Source of the DNA: Alnus glutinosa
Taxonomy: Eukaryota > Streptophyta > Magnoliopsida > Fagales > Betulaceae
Direction of reading: 5' to 3'
Length of the DNA stretch: 64,000 nucleotides
NCBI RefSeq assembly: GCF_958979055.1
Contig: NC_084890.1
Location: forward strand, 29,557,116 to 29,621,115
Shown: positions 32,990-44,527 of the stretch, piece after piece
How positions within the stretch are numbered: the stretch's first letter is position 1
Layout: the number at the start of each line of letters is the position of its first letter
Made by a program: the position numbers and the translations under genes
The notes under the pieces: generated by a model
Database searches by the model: none
Told to the model about the DNA's origin: nothing
Seen by the model: only the letters and a program-made list of their open reading frames with translations

Positions 32990-34715
32990 TATAGTGCGAA
33001 CAAGAGTCACGGCCTTAGGAACAAATATTCCCCGACATGAGGCGAGAGGACTATCCCACCAGAATGTAGTTGAGATGGAAGCTCGGATAGCCTAGATGTC
33101 TAGGGACATGGAGGTTCTAACTCAATAGAACCTCCAGTTATAGAAGCGACTAACGGATGAACGAATTCCTGAAGCATCTGAAGCACATGGAGAAGGAGAG
33201 AGTAATACAAACGAAAGAAGAAGATAGGGAAAACAGAAGAGTCACCGAGAGACGTCAGCCTGAAAATCGGTCTAGACGAGCTGAAGGTGTCAGAAACCCT
33301 CCCCTTAGTGGAGACGCAGTGAATCCTCATTTTGAAGAAAGAAGACTCAACGAAGCTATCGCCACGCTCGATGAAAAGTATGAAGAAAAGTATAACCAAC
33401 TACAACAGGAGATCCAGCAGAAGGGCAAGGGGAAAATTTATCGAGTGGATAGCCTCTTGAATAAATCCTCCCTATTCACTGAGCGTATTGTGGCAATTAA
33501 ACTCCCTAAAAAATTCAAAATCCCAACCATCCAGGCTTACTCCGGGATTGAAGATCCAACTAAGCATCTTGATAACTACAAGAAGCATATGGATCTTCAG
33601 GGGACGCCACAGGAGCTGGCATGCTGAGCCTTTCCGCTCACTTTGTCCTGCTTCGCCTGGGAATGGTTTCGGAAACTCCCTCTGAGTTCCATCAATGGTT
33701 TTGAGGATCTCGAACAGAAATTCCTAACCCAGTTCCTAGTCAGGTGCAAGCAGAAAAAGCCTTCCGGTCAACTAATGGCCGTGCATCAAAAGGAGGGCGA
33801 ATCTTTAAAGGATTATTTAGTCTAGTTCAATCAAGCAAGACTCACAGTTGATAATCCGAGAAGATGGTCTATGCTGCTCTTTATCAAGGGTTAAGGGTGG
33901 AAGGACCTCTAATTGCTAAGATTACTCTCAATCCGCTTGAGAATTTAGCCGATCTCACAAATGTGATTGAGAAGTATGTGAACCAGGAGGAAACCCTTGC
34001 GACTCTAAGAGAGTCCCAGAAGCTGAAGGTGTCGGAGTCAAGCAGTTTTGAGAAGAACAAAAAGGTCTGAAAGGAGGAAAAACGGATCGAGACGAAGGTT
34101 GCAACAAGGCCTACAAAATACTATTAGTTCCATATAGAAGAGTGGACTTTCTTGAATTCCCCTATTAATGAAGTATCAATGAAGATCAAGAGAGACCCGC
34201 AGTACTAGTAGCCTCGTCCCCTCCACAATACATACGTGAGAGAGGAGAATAAACACATGTTCTGGGCATTTCACAACACCCGAGGCCACCTTATAGAGGA
34301 GTGCAGAAATCTCTGAATCCTGATTGAGAAGTTTATTAAGAACAAAAAATTTCTCCATTTTATAGTAGATAATCAAGGCCGGCCTTGACAGGATCAAAGA
34401 TCTCGGCAATATCAAGATCAGGGGCCTAGGTGCCGACATAACTCTCCTCCAAGGCACTGAGATGATCGGTGAGTACAAAAGAAGGGAGGAACCTCGACGA
34501 GAGGAACTTCAGTGAGAAAGAAGTAGAGGCAGGGACGCCTAACGTCATGATCCCTGAAATGAGTCGGTCATCGTTGACATCCGAACCATATTCGGAGGTT
34601 TTGGAGGAGGAGGAGAAACGAGCGCGGATAGGTAAGCCTATGCTCGGCACCATAAGCATCAGAGTGGGATTGTCGGGTTCTCCTGACACAATTTCCTCTT
34701 TTACAGGTTAAAATG
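32990..34715 (+). pseudogene. Tat-like Ty3/gypsy gag remnant
   Basis: Decayed gag inserted between two halves of the duplicated kinase flank. Motifs: LPKKFKIPTIQAYSG (about 33505), DPTKHLDNYKKHM, then in other frames AFPLTL, WFRKLPLSSINGFEDL, ESLKDYL, LYQGLRVEGPL. At about 34255-34320 AFHNTRGHLIEEC is the H-C part of a gag knuckle. Stops and frameshifts are frequent after 33627. No pol or LTR was identified. The style fits Tat-lineage gag, the same broad lineage as 1-6752, but a direct link is not shown. Confidence 0.8.
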
Positions 34716-35026
34716 CTCTAACAGGTCGACAAGCCACCAAACCAGAATCTATTCTGGCAACAAGAGTTTTTAAATAGATTCCAATAAAATAACAAGCAGA
34801 TAACATCCAAATTCATAAGAACTTTAGTCTTAAAATAATGATAAATGGCATGCTGCTACTAACTACTAAAATTAAGCTAATTCATTAAGCTGAACACACA
34901 CACACACATAAAGATTCATTAGGCCGAGGCTTGGCTTTAATGTTTAGATTTTCATTCCCACCAACCCTGAAATGATCGAAAATTTTACGTACATATATAT
35001 AGAAAGAAGAAGAAAGGCATCCTCAC

Positions 35027-35126
35027 CTTCATCATCAGGAGTACGCCCACGGCCTGCTTGGGCTTCCATGCAAAGGAGCAAGATGAGTACAATAAAGCAA
35101 ACATAAGGAAGAAATCTTGCCGTCAT
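35027..35126 (-). pseudogene. Orphan signal-peptide exon of an LRR-malectin kinase
   Basis: Starts at 35126 with MTARFLPYVCFIVLILLL and ends PDDEG at a GT donor (35026 side, gtgagg). It is nearly the same as exon 1 of the kinase pseudogene at 50885-50990, with matching flanks. No LRR, malectin or kinase exon follows within the DNA to its left, so this is a stranded first exon. Confidence 0.8.
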
Positions 35127-35681
35127 CTCCTCCTCTTCTACAGTCTACTGGGCAAGGGTATTCCACGAGCTCCGTTTGCAATGCTAGCTAGCTGCATAGA
35201 AAATGTGATATCTATATATATACATATTATTACTGAATTACTTCATTGATGTTACTTAAGGGAGTCGGGACCCTTCACATTGATGAGGCACGGACTGTTG
35301 CTTTAGTATTGAACATTAAAGCCTCAGTACTGAATTGTATGTCCCATTAATTGTTGATTAGTATATATATATATCCGACAGTAATAACGATAAAAACACA
35401 GATATTTGACTCTTAATTAAGACAGTGCGAGTCCTATTAGCGCAACTGACTTTCATGCTAGCGCACTTGTCTGCTGTTTCCTCTAATGCACAACAACTTC
35501 AGTACGTAATTATTTCTAACCACATTTAACCTCCTTTTGACCCTCTCGTAAACACCCAAACAAACCCGAAACCGACCTTCTTTTATATATATTACCAGAA
35601 AATTAAGAGCGCATAGTGCTTGGTCCTGAGAGGGTCCGCTTGACTCTAGAGTCAACGAATCCAGAGCACCTCACATTAATA
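35127..35681. repeat. Kinase-gene 5' flank copy, then no feature
   Basis: 35127-35300 matches 54772-54905 (gatgttacttaaggg, cccttcacatt, cacggactgttg). The rest holds a (ta) run at 35361 and nothing recognisable. Confidence 0.55.
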
Positions 35682-36579
35682 CTCCGTTTGTTTCGGTGTA
35701 AAATGATTTCTGAAAAATAATTTTGACATTTTTCGGTGTTTGGTAGGGGCGAAAATAATAGTCAACCGGAAAATGATTTCTGTTTGACCAAAAATGCTTT
35801 GTAAATTTCGGAAAATGATTTACGCTTTTAAAAAGCGTAAATCATTTTTTGAAGACGCGAGACGCATTCGACCCCTTTTAAATGACACAGTCGAACTTCA
35901 CGTTAAAGCAGTCGACCATCACCGAAATCCTGTCGGTACCAAAATCCGACAACCTTAGGTCAATGTCGCCGGAATCCGACAACGGAATCCGGCCATCTTC
36001 GCCGGAATCCGGTCGACCCAGATTTCAGCGACCAAACTGATGGTATTCCGGCCACCTGGCCGGAACTGCCGGATTCTAGCTGGCTAGCCGAAATCTGTCC
36101 AGAAAGGCAGGATTCTAGCCGGCTGGCCGGATCTGGCGAGAATAGCCCAGCCAGAACTGCCGAATTCTGGCCTACTGGCCAGATTCCAGTGGTTTTGGCA
36201 GTTTTCGGCCAGTATGCCGGAGTCCGCCCGTTCTGGGTCGAATTCCGATAGTTTTGGCCGGAATCCGGCCAACCCAGATTTTGACAAGATTGTCTGGATT
36301 CCGGCCTTTATCTTAGATTCAATCCGGTAAAAGTGGCCGGAATCCTGTCGGTCAGTGACGGAATCTCTTCTCCGGTGATTTTTATATTATTTTACATTAA
36401 TATTTATATGTTTTGAATTTTTATAGGTTAATATGATTGAATAAAAATATAAAAAATATTTGTGATTTTTCGTACGCACCAAACACCGAAAAAAATTTTC
36501 GACGAAAAATATTTTTCAGAAAAATGACTTTCTAAAACCATTTTACGAAGGAAATCATTTTATGTCAAAACAAACGGAG
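35682..36579. mobile_element. Foldback element with CCGGAATCCGG-rich core (about 900 bp)
   Basis: Ends ctccgtttgtttcggtgta and a complementary caaaacaaacggag. Arms extend over roughly 150 bp (aaatgatttc, accgaaaaatt). The core has many variants of ccggaatccgg/ggccggaat and short inverted repeats. Flanks cattaata and cataaatg agree at 6 of 8 positions, a weak hAT-like hint. No coding capacity. Confidence 0.72.
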
Positions 36580-37383
36580 CATAAATGCATAAATGCGACT
36601 AAAAAGGTGAACAGAAACCAAAGTCAGGAAATCAATAAACAAGTTTATTGCCTGTTGTATCGCATGAGTACAATAAAGCAAATATAAAGAAGAAATCTTG
36701 CGGTCATCTTCGCTTGACCCGGGTCACCAACTTGTTAATGTTCAATATGAACACAATTTCGTTAGTTAAATGGGTTATAACCTTTAATTCAAATATGACT
36801 TGAAAGTAATGCGGCCCGACCCGTTTGATCTGTTTAGTAAATAGGTTACAAGCGAGGCAATCCGTTTGAACTGTTTATACAAAAAAGTGATCTATTAATC
36901 CGTTTGACCTAACCAAACACCACCTACTTGACCCGTTTCAATCCAAACACTACCCGTTCCAACATGTATTTATTATATATAAAATTTCATAAATAGAATC
37001 AACTCGTTAGTCAACCCGTTTATGATCCAAACTCATTTATATCAAACTCTAATCCTCTAACCCCTTAATACCGTGTCAAGTTTCAAATCGTATAAAAAAT
37101 TACCAGCCATATATAGCCATATACAAAGTTGCATAAAAAGTACTGTGATATCTATATTATCATTACTGAATTATTTACATAACAGTTTTTTTTAATAAGC
37201 CATATTTTTTAAGTCGTTCGGCACAAAAAAAAAAAAAAAAAAAGCCTTAATTTCATAATTTTTTAAAAAGATTACGAGAATGTTTATCTTATTCGTTATA
37301 TGGACCCAGTTCTTAAAAATGGGTAAAGTTGATAATCCATTCAACATGGGTGTGTTTGCCGACACACTCTTCTTTTTTTTTTT

Positions 37384-37420
<37 letters not shown>

Positions 37421-37506
37421 CTCCTATTTTTTCTTTGTTATCAAACAAATTTCTTTATTTTTCTTTCACAAAAAATTTAAATTTTATTTCACATTTATAT
37501 CACATT
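36580..37506. repeat. Dispersed repeat with cccgtttgacc motifs, plus poly(A)
   Basis: 36710-37080 contains many acccgttt/ccgtttga words typical of old plant transposon remnants. 36660-36720 resembles the signal-peptide exon flank (gagtacaataaagc, aagaagaaatcttgc). 37225-37243 and 37385-37418 are poly(A) runs. Confidence 0.45.
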
Positions 37507-37690
37507 TGTTAGAATATACAGAAAATATAATATATTTTTCATATATTTCATATTTAGTTGATATTTAAATATTCTCTATTTACGGGTTAATTGTAATCAA
37601 ATCATGCCATACTTTGCATTTACTCTAAACCCTATGAATAGAATCATTTGTATTGTAGACAAATAAGTCAACGAGCACAATGTAACCTTT
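37507..37690 (+). repeat. LTR fragment of the 46.6-48.9 kb family
   Basis: tgttagaatata, tattctctatttacgggtta and attgtaatcaaatcatg match the LTR end (in reverse) of the element at 46612-48853. It is truncated before the other LTR end. Confidence 0.75.
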
Positions 37691-38884
37691 ATGGCAAACT
37701 CGTGGTTAAATGTCTAACCTGAACTATCCGTAATTCTTCGAGTCATTTTTCTCTCTCTTTTTATGCTTTTATTATTCTATTTTATATTTTTATAACATTA
37801 ATAACTTATTTTTATTTAATAAAAAATATTCCTTAACAAAATTCATTATCAAACGAGCCCATCTGAATCGAATAGCAGCCATCAGCAACAGTTTTTCTTC
37901 TATCACTTTTAACTCATAAGTATTTTTGAGACTTCCAAAACCATTAGAAATTTAGAGCCGTATTGTGACAACTTTTATTATCTCGAGAATTCCTTCGACA
38001 TTGATGTTTGTAGGTGGTTGGTTATTTATTAGTTTGGTGTTGCGCCAACTGTTTAGACCATTTGTTAAAGTTCCTGTGATGGAGATGGATCTTCCAATAA
38101 AAAAAATCAGTCTCAAGCATCAAATATTATAGAGGGACCACGTCAAATGGGCTTTAGGAAATGTAGTAATTAAAGGATAACGTGTAACATTACTAGTATG
38201 TGAGGGCCAAGCCGCAAGTGAAAATGATGGTCGGAGGACAAAAACTAGCCGTTAAAAATCCAATAAAGGGCCAAATTACATTGTGCCAAGATTCGTCAAT
38301 GAAATAAGCCGCAGATGACAGCAAAATAGGGCTGAATATGAATTTCAAAGTTCTGTCACGTACAAAAGCAATTGCGACAAGCGTTTGATGTACTGAACAA
38401 AGAAATACACAAAAAAAAAGGCTCAAACGGGAAGAAAAAACTGCACAAGCGGAGAATGAAGGCTAAAAAGAGGCACCGCGAAAACAGGGCCAACTTGGAC
38501 CAAAATCCAAAAAGGGAATGAGCCCACTTGGGTGATTATCGGGACGGCGCACCGAATCCAACTCGCTTGTGTGATGTGGTCCGCTTGGACCGCTCTTCTC
38601 CTTCTTCTTCTTTATTTTTATTTTTATTTTTATTTTTAAATAATAACATATAATTAAGAGCTGAAAATACCAAAAATCCAACTATTAGTGCAACAACAGC
38701 ACATTCAGGGCCAGTGGGGCTTCATATGGTGACAGCGCCAAAGATAGATAGGGAAGAAGATGACTTCTAGTGTTTCTTTCATAAGGCCATTAATCCTCCT
38801 CTCTTCCAAGTACTCCAGCGGATCCTTGTTGAGACTACAGTCTTGGCCTTGTGCAAAGTTCAGGCATAGTGGCTTTAACGAATC
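37691..38884. other. Intergenic, no feature supported
   Basis: No exon or clear repeat. A minus-strand open frame at 38911-38705 includes DPLEYLEERRINGLMKE, which looks protein-like, but I do not recognise it. Confidence 0.4.
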
Positions 38885-38962
38885 GGTAAATAGAGAATAT
38901 TTCAATATCAACCAAATATGGAATATACGAAAAATATAATATATTTTTCATATATTCTAACA
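38885..38962 (-). repeat. LTR-end fragment, inverted relative to 37507
   Basis: taaatagagaatatttcaat through catatattctaaca matches the last 75 bases of the LTR at 48853. With 37507 it gives outward LTR ends in opposite orientation around 1.4 kb of DNA. Confidence 0.75.
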
Positions 38963-40983
38963 AAGCGGAATAATAAAATAGACACAATGAATTTTACGTT
39001 GTTTGGTCTATGGCCTACGTTCACAAGATAAAGTCCAAAGAGCTACATTTTGCTTTTATTACTTGATGATCTTACAATATATAAGGCTCTTATCTATAGC
39101 AAATGTTGCTTTATTAATTCAAGAAAAAAAAAAGCATTTAGCATTGCTGGGGGCAATAGTATGCTGAAATTACTGAGTATCAAGATTAACTCGATAGAGA
39201 TCCTGGGCAGATGTAGAAGAAGATCCAACCCAAGTCATATCTGTTGAATGCATTAGGCTCTCTGCTCCACTTGTGCTCCTTGTTACTGGTTGGAGTTGTT
39301 CAAACTGGTCTCTTAAGGCACTAAATGTCAATTCATCGCCATATATACTTGGATCCATGGTGACTTCATCAACAATGGTTTGGCCTTCGAGCATGCTTAC
39401 TACTGCAGACATGATGAGTCTAAGTGCTGGGGATGGATTAGTGCACAAGAGAGCTACTTTGATCATTCTAATAGCTTCCTCCTTGTTTAATTCGGAACCA
39501 AACTGTGGATCCACCAGCTCCATGAGATTACCCTTTCGTTGTAGAACAAGCGCCTGTAATAAGAATAGAAAAAAGATCAATCTTACCCAATCTATCCTAT
39601 AATAAGCATAGAAAATAATATACATGTCAATAAGTTGAACTCAAGTGTGAAGTGAACGAATCAAACAATTTCAACATATGTTAGTTTATTTTGCTGGTTG
39701 AATCTAGAGTAACATATTAGGATGACCAAATTGAGTGGAAAAGCACAAAGAAGCAGCCAGGCCTCCAAACGTTAATTATAGTAGCATATGTCAAAATAAA
39801 AAGATCAATCTTACCCAATCTAGAAGGCATACACAGTTCTCTTTTGGTCGATATTTCATGAGGCTCTTCCCAGTAACAATTTCCAGTGCAACAATCCCAA
39901 AAGCATAGACATCTGCTTTATAGGTTAAATAACCCCATAATGCATATTCGGGTGCCATGTATCCTCTGCAAATGAAGATTATATTATGACTTGTATCACT
40001 AGTATGAATTATCAGAAAAAGAAAAAAATAAAAATAAAAATAAAATAAAAATAAAAAATAAAAACACAAAGATCACTTGTATAAAGATCTGATCTTTCAT
40101 ATCCAACAAAGTACTTAAGAATCAAGAGAAACTTAGGTACCAAATCATATTTCATTTGCATTCAAAATGCAATTATGCAATCAATAAGGCTACTAGGGTT
40201 GAGTGGTAATTTAAATTTTTGTCGGTGGGGAAGAAGAATATGTCATTACCTTTGTACATTGCAAGTGAAGAACTGATGTAATATAACTTTAGCCACACAA
40301 TTTGTTTGGTCATTGAGCTCAAGTTTAAAGGGGTGTGGTCTTTAGATTCCGCAAGATCTCAATAATTTCTTTTTTCCCTTTGGAAATATTGGTTTTTGAA
40401 AGTGAAGGATCATAGAGTAATTGAGCATAAATTTCTCTGTATTGTTTATTTCTTAATTTCAAAGGGAGTCATTGTTTAGGGGTAGCATTTATTTTAGAGG
40501 TTGAATAAACATATTTTTCGCCATTTTTTTTTTTTTTTTTTTTTTGCTCCCTGCAATTTTACCAGGAAATTGAACTGATTCTTTAATGCATTAAGTATTG
40601 GGGCATACAATAACTAATAGTACGTTTCATGTTTAGATGTTTTCAGCACTCGAAAACTGGTTGATAATTGATGTAGCTTCGAATTTCTTTGTAAGCATGG
40701 TTGTGTTGTAAATGCAAACAGCTGGCATATAAAAATCCTAACAAACACTTAATCCAGGACGTCAATATCATATTCCAGATGCAAACTTTTCTGATATGCA
40801 TAGAGTTTGAATGCTTCCCATGTTCAGGTTTACCTTCAGGGCAGCATCTCACAGAGACATAAAGATCAATCAATATTTGTTCCTTTTTCTCTCTTGGTCA
40901 ATAACTTGGGAGGCAAATGAAACAGAAGAATAGAATCACAAAAAGACTCCATATTGAAGAAAAGAGGAAAAAAGATAGCTCAC

Positions 40984-41218
40984 ATTGTTCCAGCGACTCA
41001 TGTGCTGATGTGGGTGTTTTCCTCTTCATCAAGCTCCAAACCAAAGTCTGAAATCTTTGGGTTAAGGTCCCCATCCAATAGCACATTGGTAGTTTTGATG
41101 TCTCTATGAACAATTCTTAGTGTTGATTCCTCGTGCAAGAAAGCCAAACCTTTTGCTATGCCAACGCATATTTTCTGCCTTGAAGGCCAGTCCAAGTTCA
41201 AGTGGTATTCCTTTGGAC
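40984..41218 (-). pseudogene. Catalytic-loop exon of the decayed kinase, with a stop
   Basis: Contains [14 protein letters not shown] and ISDFGL. Compared with the right-edge kinase it lacks three bases after DFGL and has TGA where the other has CGA (Arg of STRVAGT). That is a C-to-T change at a CpG. Splice sites are intact (acceptor AG before 41218, donor GTGAG below 40984). Confidence 0.9.
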
Positions 41219-43115
41219 CTACATATTTTGTAGATTGTCCAATGGAGAACTCATCAACTTAGTTCTTAATATAGGCCATTCTCAATTGTAAGTTCGTAAG
41301 CATTCTACGGTCAACATAAAATACTAAAGTGAAAACCTCAGGCTTACCAAACAAAGCACGTGCCAGGCTATTGTTTTCCATGTATTCATATACCAAGAAT
41401 AATTGATTTCCTTCAACACAACATCCATACAATCTAACAAGATTTGGGTGTTGTAAAGCAGATATCATTCCTATTTCGTTCACAAATTCACGATTTCCTT
41501 GATTTGATTTTGAAGAAAGTTTCTTAACTGCAATTATAGTACTATCTAACAGTATACCCTACATCAGAAATAGAAAAATATGCATCTTCAGGTATGTATT
41601 CATTATCTAATTAGATGCCTCTAGGTATCATGGATAAATAAGAAAAGAAAATAAATATCCTAAATTGAAGGAAGATGACATTGTGGGATACCTTGTATAC
41701 AGATCCAAAACCACATTCCCCAATCTTATTTGCAGCATCAAAGTTGTTAGTGGCTGCTTTGATTTGTTTATAGGTGAAAAAACCAGTTTGTAGATCTAAT
41801 TCTCTCAACTCTGCCAAGACGAATGAAAATGTGAGGCTAAGATGTCACATTAAATCTTATAAATGATATGGTTAATTTTCTAGTTAGTATTGTTGTGTCT
41901 ATTGACTACTTAGAAGATATCAGATGGAATGTGACCAAACAAATGCAGTGAGAAAGTACCATATTGCAGTTGGACAGCCACATAAATCCCAAGTTTTTAC
42001 AAGATTTAGGGTTTCATTTTGTTTCCCAATAACAGGTGTATTGGGAATCAAAAAAACAATTAAAAAGAGAAGAACTCCATTGGTGGCTATTACCAAGAGA
42101 TTTGCCTTTTGTTTTTTTCAACAATTATAGTAAGATCATTTAGATGACATTTCAAAAAGAGAGTTAATTGAAATCCACAATCTCACATTTTTTTTAAATT
42201 ATTATTATTATTTTAAATATGGGTCCTTCTTAAACATTTACTCTACTCAGTGACCTCAAGTCATCCATCTCTCATGTAAGCATGCCTTCATTTAGATTTT
42301 ATGAAAAACCAACAATCTCATATTTCTGTATGATATATGATTTATGATTATGATTGAAACTAACCGACTCCAATAGCAGTACTGAAAAAGCCCAAGAAAG
42401 CTATCATGAAGACAGATTCTTATGCTTTGCAATCCAGCAAAAGTATAATTGCTTTCATGGTGTACTTTGGATTGTTGATTTTTCATCAAGGGAAAAATGT
42501 TAAATAATATAACACGCAGACTGCAATAGTATATAAAGCCCTTGGGAAATTGCTATAGATTGTTTCAACTTCGTGAATAGTTGGAGAAGATAAAAATTAT
42601 CCTATCTAATTTCTACACCAAAATGAGCGCTTGGTGATTACCTTTTTCCCTTGATATTGCCTCTGTTGATTTTCCAAATTCGACTGCCTAAAATCATAAA
42701 AATGAGCAATAGCGTCGATACTACAGCTTCAACAACAATGAATATCTTCCTGTCATCATCAGGGGGACTGAAATCTGCAAAAGAGAAAAATACTTAAGGA
42801 AACTGATTATAAAGTTGCATCCTGGAATACAAGTAGTGTCATATATACATAGACATTGGTAGACCAATCTAAAACAGGATATGAATGGATGGTTCAAGCA
42901 CATGAATATCAGAGTAAGACTATAAAGAAGATTATAAATTTTTTTTTTTCTTCCATCTAGTTGCAGTTTAATCTTGTTTTGGGTAATACTTTTTACAGCA
43001 AATAATCATAGGCTCTACTTTAACTATATCGTGCTATGCTTTTATTGCTCATCAATCTTTAAGAATGGAAGAAGTTGGATAGTAAAAAGATTCTCATACT
43101 CCAAGAAATGTTTAC

Positions 43116-43753
43116 CAGATTTAACAGAGATAGCTGAGATGAGAGGACCATATATTCCTCTCCTTGGGACAGCTGTAGTCCCTTTCCCAGCCCAATGAAA
43201 TCGGATTTCTAAAGTATTATTCCTCACGGCTGCTTTAAATTCCAGAAAAACTGCTTTATCAACACCTTGTGCTTCATGTTCAATATCAAAATCCTTCCGC
43301 ACCAATATTTCCTGTAACAAATTAAATCAATAAAATTGTGTTCTATGTATGAAGCGAAACAAATATAGCTTCATACCTGGATATAAATATCAAATATCAG
43401 TCTTCCAAGACCATAAAAAGATCTGCTGTCTCTTAATACTATCTCTGCAAAGTATAGTTTCACCGTATAATTTCCATTTGCCAAGCAACGGGCATAATAT
43501 GTCAAAGAAAGAGGAGAGAGCCGTGCACTCGTGAATAGTTCAGAGTTCTTCACTCTTAGTATTGACACATTATTTGCTATGTATTGATCTGAGGTTCTGT
43601 TAAGATCCCAAAAATTTCCGCTGCTACTGAATCCCCAATTATCGGTGTAATGAACAAATTTTGCTGCACCTGCTTCGTTTTGATCCCCTTTGTACTCTAT
43701 GTTTCCAATAGTGGTTGGACTTCCACCATAATTTATATGTAAGGAGTACCAAT
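43116..43753 (-). pseudogene. Malectin-domain exons of the decayed kinase
   Basis: Two exons, 43377-43753 and 43116-43311. The first begins WYSLHINYGG (the family has LHINCGG, so a cysteine is changed to tyrosine) and has NWGFSSSGNFWD and [22 protein letters not shown]. The second has KDFDIEHEAQGVDKAV and [27 protein letters not shown]. Both keep good splice sites and open frames. Confidence 0.9.
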
Positions 43754-44249
43754 CTACCCAGAAACAAAAACAACAGCTTTTTAATGAAATAAGATATAAG
43801 CAAACATTATAGAGCAAAAAGGAAATTATGTATTAACTTTCTCTTGTTTCATTTAATTTACTAGGTTGCCAATAACAAGATGGTGTATTTTACTGTATTT
43901 TTCTTTCATTTAATTATGAAAGAAAATCTCAAAAGGAACGCCTGAAAACATAATTAAAGCATACACCTCAATTGGAATGAATAAGGTAATATAATTACCT
44001 TTTGAGCATGGATAGGGCTGCAGGCACTCGCCACCAAGTGTTCTTAATTAGCATAGTACAAGAAAGAAGTGTTAACGTAGCAATATTAGAATTAAAAAAA
44101 AAAAAAATGCTTCTCCAAAATAAATTTATTTTTTTTTTTAAAAAAAGAATAGAAAAGCATGGATCGGGCTTACGTCCTGTAGTAAAATAGAGAACATCTC
44201 TTGTTATATTAAATGTAAAGCTAAGAGGAAAGCTTCCGTATTTTTAACT

Positions 44250-44527
44250 TATTAAAGTATTGATTAAATAATTAAATTTATCTTTTTCTATAAGCTTGAA
44301 CTTTTAAGATAAGTCATGATTTAACATGTATCAGAGCTAAAGGTCTTGAGTTTGAATCTTAATTCCATTATTTACTCAAATTTCAATTAAATATTTCACA
44401 TTTTAGGCTTTACATGTTAAAATGTAGATTGAACCCACACGTGATAGGAGTGTTAAAATATTAATTAAGTAATTAAATTTATCTTTTCCTATCAGCTTAA
44501 ACTTTTAGGATAAGTGGTGATTTAACA
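44250..44527 (+). mobile_element. TRIM (miniature LTR retrotransposon), 278 bp
   Basis: Two 77-bp terminal direct repeats, 44250-44326 and 44451-44527. The right one runs TGTTAAAATATT to GTGGTGATTTAACA. Directly after the left repeat is tgtatcagagc (44327-44337), a Met-tRNA primer-binding site lacking one G. A purine-rich stretch (gataggag) precedes the right repeat. There is no coding sequence. No clear 5-bp target duplication (taact, aaccc). It lies in an intron of the decayed kinase. Confidence 0.85.

Noticed and set aside
37280..37568. Frames with poly-Lys/poly-Phe
   Set aside because: Translated homopolymers only.
38705..38911. 68-codon frame with DPLEYLEERRINGLMKE
   Set aside because: Looks protein-like but I cannot place it in a family; not enough for a gene call.
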